Shown: in pieces, positions 1-7,711 of the stretch
Layout of the letters: every line of letters begins with the position of its first letter
Numbering within the stretch: position 1 is the first letter of the stretch
NCBI RefSeq assembly: GCF_013036045.1
Contig: NZ_WTPX01000038.1
Location: 1-35,500, forward strand
Reading direction: 5' to 3'
Origin: Alienimonas chondri
Lineage (GTDB): Bacteria; Planctomycetota; Planctomycetia; Planctomycetales; Planctomycetaceae
Length of the DNA: 35,500 bases
The notes under the pieces: model-generated
The model's database searches: none
What the model was told of the DNA's origin: nothing
The model's input: the letters and a program-made list of their open reading frames with translations, nothing else
Position numbers and translations under genes: made by a program

Positions 1-885
1 GTGCGGGCCGCGGCCGATCGTGTCGCCGCGGGGGCCGACCCGCGGGCGGCGCTGGGCGAGGTCGACGAGGATCTTCCCGCCTCGCTGAGGGGCATGCTGG
101 AGTTGCCGGTCGGCGACGGGTTGCCGGCGGTGCTGTCCTCGGCCGCCGCGGTCGCCGCGGATCGGGCCGAGGAACGTCGCCGCCTGTCTCGGGCGATTCT
201 CTGGCCGTTGGGCGTCGCGGGGGCGACGTTGCTGGTGGCCGGCGCCTCCCTCGCCCTGCTGGCGCCGGAGTTCCGCTCGTTCGTTGATGATTTCGGATCC
301 GAGACCCCCTGGTTCACCGAGGTCGTGCTGACGCTCGGCGAGTGGTTGGGGGCGTTGTGGTTCCTCGCGCTGCCGCTGGGAATCCTGGCGATCGTCCTGC
401 CGATGGTCCTGTTCGGACGCAGCGTGGGGAGCATCTGGCCGTTCTCCTCCGCCCTCCGGCCGGGGGAGCAGGCGCGGCTGTGCGAACAATTGGCCGTGCT
501 GATCGACGCCCGCGTACCCCTGCCGGAAGCGTTGCGAGCCGTCGGGTGGGCCTGCCCCGACGCCCGGGTGGGTCTGGACGTGGCTCGCACCGCGGACAGC
601 ATCGAACATGGCGCCGACGCCTCCTCAGCGGCCGCCCGTCGGCGGTATCTCCCCGTGCAGTTGCGGGCGGCGCTGCGGCGGGCGAACGACCCGGACTCCT
701 TTGCGGAGGCGCTCCGATTCGCCGCGGCGACCCTGCGGGCGCGGCTCGACGCCCGGCTCGGTCCCGCGGGGATGCTCGCCGCGGCCTTCCAACCGCTGTT
801 GATGGTGGGGCTGGGCGTCGTCGTGTTCCTGCTCGTCTACGCCCTGCTGCTTCCGTTGATCAGTTTGTTGAACTATCTGTCGTGA
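1..885 (+). CDS. GspF-family inner membrane secretion protein (5' end probably outside window)
   Basis: This is a platform protein of a type II secretion or type IV pilus-like system, which sits in the inner membrane and couples the assembly ATPase to pseudopilus growth. Three hydrophobic segments are visible, at about residues 63-87, 117-138 and 264-290. The stretch after residue 157 (LRPGEQARLCEQLAVLIDAR, then PLPEALRAV) matches the start of a second T2SSF domain. The frame is open from base 1, which happens to read GTG. Usual GspF proteins are about 400 residues and carry two T2SSF domains, so the 294 residues here probably lack the N-terminal part of domain one. The next gene, 66 bases downstream, is a second GspF-like protein and is followed by pseudopilins, which supports the assignment. 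The family call is firm; the true start is not visible. Confidence 0.8.
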   Translation: MRAAADRVAAGADPRAALGEVDEDLPASLRGMLELPVGDGLPAVLSSAAAVAADRAEERRRLSRAILWPLGVAGATLLVAGASLALLAPEFRSFVDDFGSETPWFTEVVLTLGEWLGALWFLALPLGILAIVLPMVLFGRSVGSIWPFSSALRPGEQARLCEQLAVLIDARVPLPEALRAVGWACPDARVGLDVARTADSIEHGADASSAAARRRYLPVQLRAALRRANDPDSFAEALRFAAATLRARLDARLGPAGMLAAAFQPLLMVGLGVVVFLLVYALLLPLISLLNYLS

Positions 886-951
886 ACGCCCCCGCAACAG
901 CCGCCGCCCGGTTCGTCCTCCTCGGCCCGACTCCGTATCGCGGGGGCGACG

Positions 952-2106
952 ATGATTGAGGGACTGTTTTTCGTATCGCCCGGCGCGTTGTCGTTGATCG
1001 CGATCGCGACGGCGTGGGCGTTGGTGCGCCGCGGCCGTCGCTTGCGGGCGGCGTCGCTGTTGGGGGAACTCGCCGTCGCCGCCCGTCGCAGGTTGCCGCT
1101 GGACGAAGAGCTGGAGGAACTGAGCGACACCCTCCTGCGGGGCGACCGCGTTCGAGCCAACCGGGCGGCGTCGGCGTTGCGGGAGGGAATCGACCTGCAA
1201 ACGGCGTTGCGTGAGGCTCGATTGATTCCGCCCTCCAGCGAGCCGGCCCTCGCCGCGGGGGAGGCGTCCGGCGCCCTGCCGCGGACTCTCTCCGACGAAG
1301 CCGACCGCCTGCGGGGACAGGCCGGCGGGGCGGCCGCGGCGTTCTGGAACGTCGGCTTTTATTTGCTGGTCACGCTGTGCGCGATCCAGGCGGTGCTGGG
1401 GTTCATCCTCTATTACATCGTCCCGAAATATAAAAAAATCTTCGAGGACTTCGGGATGTCGCCCGACGGCTTTATCGGCGAGTCTCGGCAATACCGCACG
1501 ATGAGCGAGGGATGGTTGGCCCCGCCCTGGTTCGAGGGGTTGCTGGGCGTCGGCTCGCTGTGGGTCAAGTACTTCTATCTCCCGTTCTTTCTGCTGTCGC
1601 TGATCGCGCTGGGGCTGCCGCTGCTCGCTGTAGCGAGCCAGAAGGGTCTGCGACTGCCGGGCGGGGGATGGCGGCGGCGTTGGTTCGGACGGAAACGGGC
1701 GCACGCCTCACGGGTGGCGCGGGCGCTGGCGAACGCGGCGGAGGCCAAGCGACCGTTCCCGGAGACGCTGACCGCCTATGCCGCGGCCGCCGATACGCGC
1801 AGCCCGGCCCTCCGAAAGCTGGCCCGGAACGTCGAACAGGGCGGCGACGTGTGGCCGGCGCTGCATCGAGCCGGGTTGTTCACCGCCGGCGAGGCGCGGC
1901 TTGCGGAGACCGGTACCGCCGCGGGGAACCTGCCCCGCGTGCTGCGGCTGATCGCCGATCGACTCGACGTCGCCGCCGACCGTCGCCGGGGGCGTTGGCT
2001 GGCGCTGCTGCATCCGGCCGCAACGCTGTTCATTGGGATGCTGGTGGCCTGGGTCGCCTTGGCGTTCTTCACGCCGCTGGTCCGCCTGCTCCACGATCTG
2101 GGATAA
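952..2106 (+). CDS. Second GspF-family secretion protein
   Basis: A 384-residue inner membrane protein of the GspF/PilC type. Hydrophobic segments lie near residues 4-22, 130-155, 205-230 and 355-378. After the second comes VPKYKKIFEDFG, the hallmark 'VP...F..FG' of the family's first domain. Two related helical halves, before and after the central membrane pair, both carry the pattern 'GEASGALPRTL' / 'AETGTAAGNLPRVL' typical of T2SSF domains. It follows another GspF-like gene and precedes three pseudopilin genes on the same strand, so it is part of one secretion or pseudopilus operon. No ATPase (GspE) or secretin (GspD) gene is in the window; these may lie upstream. Having two GspF paralogues in a row suggests a heteromeric platform, which is inference. 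Confidence 0.85.
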   Translation: MIEGLFFVSPGALSLIAIATAWALVRRGRRLRAASLLGELAVAARRRLPLDEELEELSDTLLRGDRVRANRAASALREGIDLQTALREARLIPPSSEPALAAGEASGALPRTLSDEADRLRGQAGGAAAAFWNVGFYLLVTLCAIQAVLGFILYYIVPKYKKIFEDFGMSPDGFIGESRQYRTMSEGWLAPPWFEGLLGVGSLWVKYFYLPFFLLSLIALGLPLLAVASQKGLRLPGGGWRRRWFGRKRAHASRVARALANAAEAKRPFPETLTAYAAAADTRSPALRKLARNVEQGGDVWPALHRAGLFTAGEARLAETGTAAGNLPRVLRLIADRLDVAADRRRGRWLALLHPAATLFIGMLVAWVALAFFTPLVRLLHDLG

Positions 2107-2113
2107 CGCCGTG

Positions 2114-2605
2114 ATGCACTTCCCCAGTCGCCCACCGTTCCCCGAATCCCGGCCTGCGCCGCGTCGCGGGGTGACGGCGATGGAGTTGATCGTCGCGGTC
2201 GCGTTGCTGCTGTCGGTGACGGCGATGCTGCTGCCCGCCGCCCGGCGGGTGGACGGGGTTCGCGTGGAAGCCGATCGTCGGCGCCGGGCGGTCGCGGAGC
2301 TGTCGAACCTACTGGAAGACCTCTCCCGCCTGCCGCCCGATCGCCTGTCGGGCGAGACGGAGGGCGGCCCGCTGCCGCCGGACCGCGCCGCGCTGCGGGA
2401 AGCGTTCGCCGCCTCGTTGCCCGGGGCGAGCGTGACGGTGGAAGCCGTCCCGATCGAGGCGCCGGGCGAACGGGATGCGGTGCGCTTGGACGGCTCCCTG
2501 ACGTGGACGACCGACGCCGGCGGCGCAGCTCGGCCGGTGCGACTGAGCGCGTGGTCGTTCGCTCCCTTTTCAACCGCTCCGAACGGCGGGGGGACGGACG
2601 AATGA
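2114..2605 (+). CDS. Pseudopilin with prepilin N-methylation signal
   Basis: A protein of 163 residues with a class III (prepilin peptidase) signal. The basic leader ends in Gly19, followed by VTAMELIVAVALLLSV, giving the required Glu at position +5 (Glu24) and a hydrophobic helix. The rest is a small, charged, proline-rich domain. It resembles a minor type II secretion pseudopilin (GspH/I/J group), but I cannot say which. The start is either GTG 2111 or the adjacent ATG 2114; ATG is chosen. The first bases lie 7 nt after the stop of the preceding GspF gene. Its own stop overlaps the next gene as ATGA, which indicates translational coupling. Confidence 0.75.
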   Translation: MHFPSRPPFPESRPAPRRGVTAMELIVAVALLLSVTAMLLPAARRVDGVRVEADRRRRAVAELSNLLEDLSRLPPDRLSGETEGGPLPPDRAALREAFAASLPGASVTVEAVPIEAPGERDAVRLDGSLTWTTDAGGAARPVRLSAWSFAPFSTAPNGGGTDE

Positions 2606-3132
2606 AGCGGATTCCCACACGAATCGGCGCCCCGACGCCGCCACGGTCGATCCGGCGACGGGCCGGCTACTCGCTGGTCGAGTTGATGGTGGTGATCTCC
2701 GGCACGGTGGCGTTGATCTCCGTGGGGGCGTCGACGATCGTCGCCGTGCGGCGGGTGGCGACGACCGCCCACACCGCGGCGGAGGCGGGAACGGCGCTCT
2801 CCCGATTGCACCGCAGCTTGCGGGAGGACGCCGCCGACGCCGTCGCCGCGACCGCCGACGAGACCGGCTTGACCCTCACCGCCGCCGACGGGGCCGCGAT
2901 TCGCTACGAAGCGGACGCCGCCTCCGTCCGCCGCACCGTGACCGGGCCGCGCGTCGGCCGCGATCGCTACCCGGTCGAGGGCACGGGCTTCACCTGGACG
3001 GCCGAGCCGGGGTCGGACGGCGTGCGGGCGGCGATCGGCTACGACCGCGTCGGCGGGTCGGACGCTCGATCGGACGGAATCGCGGTGGAACTGGCTGCAT
3101 GGTTGTCGAGCGACGAACGGGGGGCGGAATGA
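2602..3132 (+). CDS. Pseudopilin (GspJ/GspI-like) with N-methylation signal
   Basis: A 176-residue protein. After a basic leader (RRRAG) the mature part begins YSLVELMVVISG, so Gly22 would be the cleavage site and Glu27 is the conserved Glu at +5. Processing would be by PilD-type prepilin peptidase. The remaining domain is threonine- and alanine-rich and probably beta-rich. The chosen ATG forms a 4-base ATGA overlap with the previous gene; an in-frame upstream extension would run through the previous gene and is not supported. The next gene overlaps in the same way. Assignment as a pseudopilin is safe. A GspJ-like role is a guess from its place between a shorter pseudopilin and a GspK-like protein. 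Confidence 0.75.
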   Translation: MKRIPTRIGAPTPPRSIRRRAGYSLVELMVVISGTVALISVGASTIVAVRRVATTAHTAAEAGTALSRLHRSLREDAADAVAATADETGLTLTAADGAAIRYEADAASVRRTVTGPRVGRDRYPVEGTGFTWTAEPGSDGVRAAIGYDRVGGSDARSDGIAVELAAWLSSDERGAE

Positions 3133-3620
3133 ACGGCTTCAATAAGAGAACGCCTCGGACGGCCCGGCGGCGGGGGGTGTCGCTGATGGTGGCCGTCGTG
3201 CTGCTGGCGCTCACCACGTCGCTGTTGCTGGCCGCCGCGAGAACGGCGGCGCTGCATCGGCGGTCGCTCGGACCGAACCAGGCCGCGGTGCAGGCCGACC
3301 TATTGGCGGACGCCGCGGCCCGGCTGAACGCCTCCGGCGAAGCGTCCGCCCTGCCGTGGCGACCGGAACTGCCCGGCGGCACGGCCACGGTCTCGCTCGA
3401 GTCCTCGACCGCCGGCGACGGGCTGACGGCCGGCGACGGATCGTCGGCGGCCCCGCCCTCGCTGATCGCGGCGGTCGAACTCGACGGGGCGACGGCCCGA
3501 ACGCGACGGGCGTTTCGCCGCGTTGAACCGTCAAAAACCTCTCCCGCGAACCGCGCACCGCGACTCGCCCCGAAACCCGAACGACCGGCCGACGATGACG
3601 ACGCGTCCCGCCTCGAATAA
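3129..3620 (+). CDS. Pseudopilin-like protein lacking the +5 glutamate (possible GspK/PilX-like)
   Basis: A 163-residue protein with a prepilin-like leader (RTARRRG, then [20 protein letters not shown]). The usual Glu at position +5 is a Val here. Loss of that Glu is characteristic of the tip pseudopilin GspK and of some PilX proteins, but this protein is much shorter than typical GspK (about 300 residues). The tail is rich in Pro, Arg and Asp and looks disordered. The start overlaps the previous stop by ATGA. The C-terminal 26 bases overlap the start of the DUF1559 gene in another frame. GspK-like identity is inferred from operon position and the missing Glu; no GspK core domain is recognisable. 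Confidence 0.65.
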   Translation: MNGFNKRTPRTARRRGVSLMVAVVLLALTTSLLLAAARTAALHRRSLGPNQAAVQADLLADAAARLNASGEASALPWRPELPGGTATVSLESSTAGDGLTAGDGSSAAPPSLIAAVELDGATARTRRAFRRVEPSKTSPANRAPRLAPKPERPADDDDASRLE

Positions 3621-4509
3621 ATCCCCCGCCCCGTCCGGGTTCACGCTCATCGAGCTGCTGGTGGTGATCGCCATCATTGCGATCCTGGTCTCCATGCTGT
3701 TGCCGGCGGTGCAGCAGAGCCGGGAGACGGCCCGGCGGGCGGTGTGCTCCAATAACCTCATGCAACTCGCATTGGCGATGCAGAACTATGAGGTCTCGGA
3801 GGGCCGCTTCCCCCCCGGAACGATGGCCGAGAGCGGACCGGTCCGCACGTTCGTCAGCGCAGCGGATTATCTGGCGCTGGAACCGGTCCCGTATCATATG
3901 AACTGGATCACGCAGATCCTCCCGCAATTAGACGAGCGGCCGCTCTATACGCATCTCGACTTCAGCCAAAGCGTTTACGCGCCGGCGAACGACGCGGTGC
4001 GCACGACGGAGCCCGCGGGAATTTTCTGTCCGTCCTCGTCCAGCGGCGGGGGCTACGCCGGCTGCACCGGCGGGAAGGACGTTCCGATCGACGCCGACAA
4101 CGGCGGCGTATTGTTTTTGAACAGCGAGATCACGTACGCCGACATTTCGGACGGCGCCCATCACACGCTGATGATCGGCGAAAGCGGCGCGATGAGCGGG
4201 GCGGCGCTGAGTTGGGCGAGCGGCACCGCGGCCAGTCTGGCCCATTCCGGTCTGTCGCCGAACGATCCCGATGCCCTCGCTATCTTCCCCTTTGCCGGCG
4301 TGGCCCTCGGCGACGAGCCGATTGAGATTGCGGACGACGAAGACGACGGCTCGCTGATTGTCGGCGGCTTCTTCTCGTCCCACGTCGGCGGCGTGCAGGC
4401 GGCGATGTGCGACGGGGCGGTGCGGTTTTTCCCGGACACGATCGACGACGAGGTCTGGAGCCGGCTGGGCGAGCGGGCGGACGGCGAGTTACTGCCGCCG
4501 GGGTACTAA
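3595..4509 (+). CDS. DUF1559 (SBP_bac_10) protein with prepilin-type N-terminus
   Basis: A 304-residue member of the DUF1559 family, which is greatly expanded in planctomycetes. The N-terminus has the leader ending in Gly15, then [20 protein letters not shown] with Glu20 at +5. The following helix ([20 protein letters not shown]) is the standard DUF1559 continuation. The C-terminus shows the family's closing pattern, [20 protein letters not shown] and then a Trp-containing helix. These proteins are presumed pilin-like surface or secretion-associated proteins; their substrates are unknown. ATG 3595 is chosen because it places the leader at normal length. It lies 26 bases inside the previous gene. 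The gene ends the secretion operon, and a strong hairpin follows at 4590-4623. Confidence 0.9.
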   Translation: MTTRPASNKSPAPSGFTLIELLVVIAIIAILVSMLLPAVQQSRETARRAVCSNNLMQLALAMQNYEVSEGRFPPGTMAESGPVRTFVSAADYLALEPVPYHMNWITQILPQLDERPLYTHLDFSQSVYAPANDAVRTTEPAGIFCPSSSSGGGYAGCTGGKDVPIDADNGGVLFLNSEITYADISDGAHHTLMIGESGAMSGAALSWASGTAASLAHSGLSPNDPDALAIFPFAGVALGDEPIEIADDEDDGSLIVGGFFSSHVGGVQAAMCDGAVRFFPDTIDDEVWSRLGERADGELLPPGY

Positions 4510-4514
4510 AAGCG

Positions 4515-4682
4515 GGGCAAGGCGTGAGGCATAAGGGGAAAGCGCCTGGTAGACAGCTGAAGGTACGGTGACGACGAACCGCGTACAGAAAAGGCCCGGA
4601 CGCTCGAAAGCGACCGGGCCTTTAAATCGGATGGGCAGATGAGGCGATGGCGAACTTACGCCTTACGCCTCTCCCCTTGCCC
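4515..4682. repeat. Imperfect 22-nt inverted repeat flanking the convergent terminator
   Basis: The arms are 4515-4536 and 4661-4682 and match at 19 of 22 positions when one is reverse-complemented. They begin 6 bases after the DUF1559 stop and end 11 bases before the flagellin stop codon. The terminator hairpin lies almost exactly at their centre. This may be a remnant of a small palindromic element or an extended base to the terminator; its function is unknown. Confidence 0.5.
4590..4623. terminator. Bidirectional Rho-independent terminator between DUF1559 and flagellin genes
   Basis: A 10-bp perfect stem (AAAGGCCCGG at 4590-4599 with CCGGGCCTTT at 4614-4623) continues past an A-A mismatch into a 4-bp stem closed by a CGAA loop. 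On the minus strand the stem is followed by a run of four T, and on the plus strand by three T. It lies about 80 bases past the DUF1559 stop and about 70 bases past the flagellin stop, so it can serve both transcripts and fits the minus strand slightly better. Confidence 0.8.
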
Positions 4683-4693
4683 CCGTTTTAGTT

Positions 4694-6805
4694 CTACCCG
4701 AGCAGCGACAGCGCCCGCTGCGGCGACTGGTTCGCGATCGACAGCACCGAGGTGGCGGCCTGACCGAGAATCTGAGCCTTCTGCAGGTTGGCCGACTCGA
4801 CGGCGAAGTCGGTGTCGACGATCTGACTGCGGGCCTCGGAGATGTTCTCCAGCGCCACGCCCAACGTGTTGATGTTGGTGTCGATGACGTTCTTCTGAAC
4901 GGCGCCGATCCGGCCACGGAGGCTGGAGACTTCGTTCAGGGCGGTGTCGAGAATCCCGACGAGGTCGGCGCCGCTGGCGGAGCCGTTCTTGACGTCGTTC
5001 AAGCTCTTGCCGCCGCCGCTGGTCAGTTCGAACAACTTGCCGGCGGTGCCGCCCAGACGGGCGGTATTCACGGCGTCGATGCCGATGCCGACCTGCCCGG
5101 TGGTGGAGACGTCCTGGCCGATCTGGAAGGTCGCCCCGCCGCCGGTCACGTCGAGGGAGACGGTTTCGTCCTCGGTGTTGCTGGCCGAATCGAAGGTGAT
5201 CGAGGCGGACAGGCTGGAGGTGGTGATCGACGCCTCCAGGCCGCGGCCGATCGCCTTCTGACCGTTGATGGTGGCGACGACGTCGGCGCCGGTGTCGCGA
5301 CGAGCTTCCGTCGAGAAGTCGTCGATGCCGGTGGTCCCGAAGGTGCCGTCCAGCACGTTGACGGAGACGGATTCGTCCGAGCCGTAGCCGACGCTTTCGA
5401 GGGCGAGCGAGGTGCCGTTGGTCTCGTTCAGGGTGGACTGAGCCAATCCGTCGGCGAGGAGCGTCTCGTCGCCGTCGATCTCGATGTTGAGTGCTGCAGC
5501 GACGCTGGTGCCGTCGGAGAGCGTCAAACCGCTGGCGTCCAGCAGATCCTTGACGTCCTTGAGCGTGCTGGTGACGACGTCGTTGGCGTCGGTGGCGAGT
5601 TGGATGCTGATGTCGTCGCCGCTGACGGAGATGGCCAGCGCCTGGCTGGTGCCGGTGGCGCCGAAGGCGACGGAGACGCCGCCGCGGTTGTTCGGGCCAC
5701 GGACGTCGTCGATGCGGATGGCGCCCTTGTCCAGATCGGTCGCGGCGGTCGCAACGCCGATAGTGGTGGTAGTGGCGTCGGCGGCTGCGGCGACGTCGAA
5801 CAGTTTGTCGCCGTTCTCATCCGTGAGGGCGGTAAAGGCCGTCGCGATGTCGGCGATCGTGGTGGTCACGGCGCCGGTGGCGTAGGCCATTGTCATCGAC
5901 GCGGTGTAGCTGCCGTCGCCATTGTCGATCAGCGAGGTCGAGGCGGCCGAATCGGCGCCCGGATCGATCAGTTCGAAGGCGAGTCCGCCGCCGTCGACCG
6001 CCTTTCGGCCGGCTTCGGTCAGGGCGATCTCAAGGTCTTCGCCATTGACCGTGATCACCTGATTACCGGAGTCCGACGTGCCCTCCAGCACCCGAGCGGA
6101 GACGCCGGTCGCGTCCGTGACCGCATTGATGGCGGTGGCGGCGTCTTCGATGCTGGCCGAATCGCCCAGCTGGATCACCTCGTTCCCCTTCGAGCCGCCG
6201 ACTTCCAGCGTGGTCGCGGTGGTGAAGTCGCCGCCCTGATAGACGAGCGCGGCCTGTTCGGCGGCGCTGTCGATCGTGGCGTCCAGATCGAGCTTCGAGG
6301 CGCTGCCGAGCAACGCCTGATCGATGGAGAAGCTGCTGAGCTTGGCGTTGTCCGCGGAGCTGATCGAGGTGGTGAACGCCTTGGAGCCGTCCAGCAGCTT
6401 GTCGCCGGCGAAGCTCGTGTTGGAGCTGATCCGGTTGATGGCGGTCAGGGCGTTGTCGATCTGCAGCTGGTTCGCGTCGCGTTCTTCCTGCGACAGGGCG
6501 CCGTCGTTCAGGCCTTCCTGAACCAGACCCCGGACCTGCGTGAGCAGTCCGCCGATCTCGCCGAGGGCGCCGTCCGCCGTCGTGAGAACGTTGTTGGCCC
6601 GGTTCGAGTTGGAGATCGACTTTTCGATCGTGGAGATCTGCGACCGCAGCGTCTCGCCGGCGATCAGGCCGGAGGGATCGTCCTTACCGTTGTTGATCTT
6701 CACGCCGGTCGACAACCGCGTCATCGCGGAGGACAGCATCTTGTCGCTCTTCATCATCGAGCGTTGGCCACGCAGCGATGCGACGTTGGTATTGATGCGG
6801 GTCAT
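4694..6805 (-). CDS. fliC: Flagellin, large form with long variable region
   Basis: The filament subunit of the flagellum, exported by the flagellar type III apparatus. Residues 1-144 form the conserved D0/D1 N-terminal domain (TRINTNVASLRGQR; LSTGVKINNGKDDPSGL). Residues about 584-703 form the conserved C-terminal domain (NTLGVALENISEARSQIVDTD, LQKAQILGQA, SIANQSPQRALSLL). The roughly 440 residues between are variable, rich in Ala, Thr, Asp and Gly, and contain a Flagellin_IN-like segment near INAVTDATGVSARV. At 703 residues it is much longer than Bacillus flagellin and longer than the common 500-residue type, so the surface domains are large. The protein contains no cysteine, as usual for flagellins. 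A potential Shine-Dalgarno (AAGGA) lies 11 bases before the ATG. csrA lies 396 bases upstream on the same strand. A terminator follows at 4590-4623. Confidence 0.95.
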   Translation of the reverse strand: MTRINTNVASLRGQRSMMKSDKMLSSAMTRLSTGVKINNGKDDPSGLIAGETLRSQISTIEKSISNSNRANNVLTTADGALGEIGGLLTQVRGLVQEGLNDGALSQEERDANQLQIDNALTAINRISSNTSFAGDKLLDGSKAFTTSISSADNAKLSSFSIDQALLGSASKLDLDATIDSAAEQAALVYQGGDFTTATTLEVGGSKGNEVIQLGDSASIEDAATAINAVTDATGVSARVLEGTSDSGNQVITVNGEDLEIALTEAGRKAVDGGGLAFELIDPGADSAASTSLIDNGDGSYTASMTMAYATGAVTTTIADIATAFTALTDENGDKLFDVAAAADATTTTIGVATAATDLDKGAIRIDDVRGPNNRGGVSVAFGATGTSQALAISVSGDDISIQLATDANDVVTSTLKDVKDLLDASGLTLSDGTSVAAALNIEIDGDETLLADGLAQSTLNETNGTSLALESVGYGSDESVSVNVLDGTFGTTGIDDFSTEARRDTGADVVATINGQKAIGRGLEASITTSSLSASITFDSASNTEDETVSLDVTGGGATFQIGQDVSTTGQVGIGIDAVNTARLGGTAGKLFELTSGGGKSLNDVKNGSASGADLVGILDTALNEVSSLRGRIGAVQKNVIDTNINTLGVALENISEARSQIVDTDFAVESANLQKAQILGQAATSVLSIANQSPQRALSLLG

Positions 6806-7201
6806 GGGTCCCGGATTCCTTCAACAAGTTGTGGGAGGGGTGCCGCCGGGGAGCGGCGACCGGCGTTTTGCCGCCGTGCGTAGGGCACGGTGAGGTGGAG
6901 GACGACCGGCGGTGAGGGGGAACTCCCCGGCGGAGCGGGGACCCGCGACACGCGGCGTCATGCCGGCTCAACGGGCGGGGCGGAGTCGTCCTGACGGGCC
7001 CGTCAAAACCATCGGTCGGGATCAACGTCCGCATCGGACGCAATACGCCGATTCCGGTTTGAACCCGCCCGAAGACGCACAGCCTGCCGACGGTGCGGGT
7101 CCTGCGGCCGCGACTCCGGATCGCAACACGGCAGAACCCGCACAATGACCCCGTTCCGTCCGAGCTGATCCCGGCCGCCCGCAACAATGGCCTCAGCGGG
7201 G
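6806..7201. other. Intergenic region between csrA and flagellin
   Basis: A 396-base spacer without a credible gene. It must hold the flagellin leader and, unless csrA and flagellin are co-transcribed, the flagellin promoter. A small hairpin is present at 6874-6890 (CCGTGC, loop GTAGG, GCACGG). I looked for sigma-28 and sigma-54 type flagellar promoters on the minus strand and found no convincing match. Confidence 0.5.
6809..6821 (-). promoter_or_regulatory. Flagellin ribosome binding site with two GGA triplets (candidate CsrA target)
   Basis: On the minus strand the flagellin leader ends AAGGAATCCGGGACCC before ATG. One GGA lies in the Shine-Dalgarno sequence (6817-6819, positions -14 to -12) and another at 6809-6811 (-6 to -4). 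CsrA recognises GGA, commonly in pairs with one over the Shine-Dalgarno. The motif is seen; CsrA binding is inferred from the neighbouring csrA gene. Confidence 0.4.
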
Positions 7202-7387
7202 TCAAGCGGCCCGACGCTCCGGCTCGCCGGCGGCCAGCGCCAGGAACACCTCTTCACGGTGCACCGTGACGTTCCGCGGGGCGTCGATCCCGACCCGCAC
7301 CTTGTCGCCTTTAACATCCACGATCGTGATCCGGATATCGTCTCCGATAACGATCGTCTGTTCCTTCTGGCGGCTTAAAACCAACAT
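7202..7387 (-). CDS. csrA: Carbon storage regulator CsrA (RsmA)
   Basis: A 61-residue homodimeric RNA-binding protein that controls translation and stability of target mRNAs by binding GGA motifs. The sequence starts [18 protein letters not shown], and the second half has GIDAP followed by VTVHREEV. The residues known to contact RNA are present: Leu4, Arg6 and Arg44. Length is normal for the family. A strong Shine-Dalgarno, AAGGAG, ends 5 bases before ATG; it contains a GGA, so autoregulation is possible. The gene is upstream of flagellin on the same strand and divergent from cstA. In Bacillus CsrA represses flagellin translation, and in E. coli it represses cstA. FliW, the usual CsrA antagonist in flagellar systems, is not in the window. 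Confidence 0.95.
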   Translation of the reverse strand: MLVLSRQKEQTIVIGDDIRITIVDVKGDKVRVGIDAPRNVTVHREEVFLALAAGEPERRAA

Positions 7388-7711
7388 GGCGTCTCCTTAC
7401 GGTGTGGTGTGCGGGGGGAAGGCTCGGCCGGCTCCTCCGGGCGAGTGAGACGGTCGCGTCGACCTGTCTGCCGAGACTACTTCGGCAACCCTGGCAACCT
7501 GGGGGGACGCCATCTGCCCGAATATCTTGCCGCGACGCCCCAGCCGGTCGATCCTGCCGAGTCGACCGACAGCGCCGTCTCGTCCGATGGTGCGGGCGAA
7601 ACGCGGAGCGGCCGGAGCCCCGGACGACGCCGCGGCGGTTGCGTCGGAGAGCCGGGCCGCTCACTCTGCCGCGGTTCGCCCAGTCATTTTTGATCAGTCA
7701 GGTCGCCGCCG
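7388..7711. other. Divergent intergenic region between csrA and cstA
   Basis: About 320 bases that must carry both promoters. I see no strong -35/-10 pair. There is a short hairpin at 7469-7487 (TGCCGA, 7-base loop, TCGGCA) and a small direct repeat GGCAACC just after it. The last 60 bases before the cstA start contain no GGA triplet; the nearest is at 7646-7648. Confidence 0.4.
7393..7398 (-). promoter_or_regulatory. Strong ribosome binding site of csrA
   Basis: AAGGAG on the minus strand, 5 bases before the ATG. Many starts in this window lack such a site, so this one stands out. It contains a GGA triplet (7394-7396), the core of CsrA recognition, which would permit autorepression. Confidence 0.6.

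Noticed and set aside
5600-6883. Long open frame antisense to flagellin
   Set aside because: It is a low-complexity Gly/Arg/Asp-rich shadow of the flagellin gene, without motifs.
6806-7201. Sigma-28 or sigma-54 promoter for flagellin
   Set aside because: Only partial matches were found (a GCCGAT-like box without a proper -35 partner, no GG/GC pair at sigma-54 spacing).
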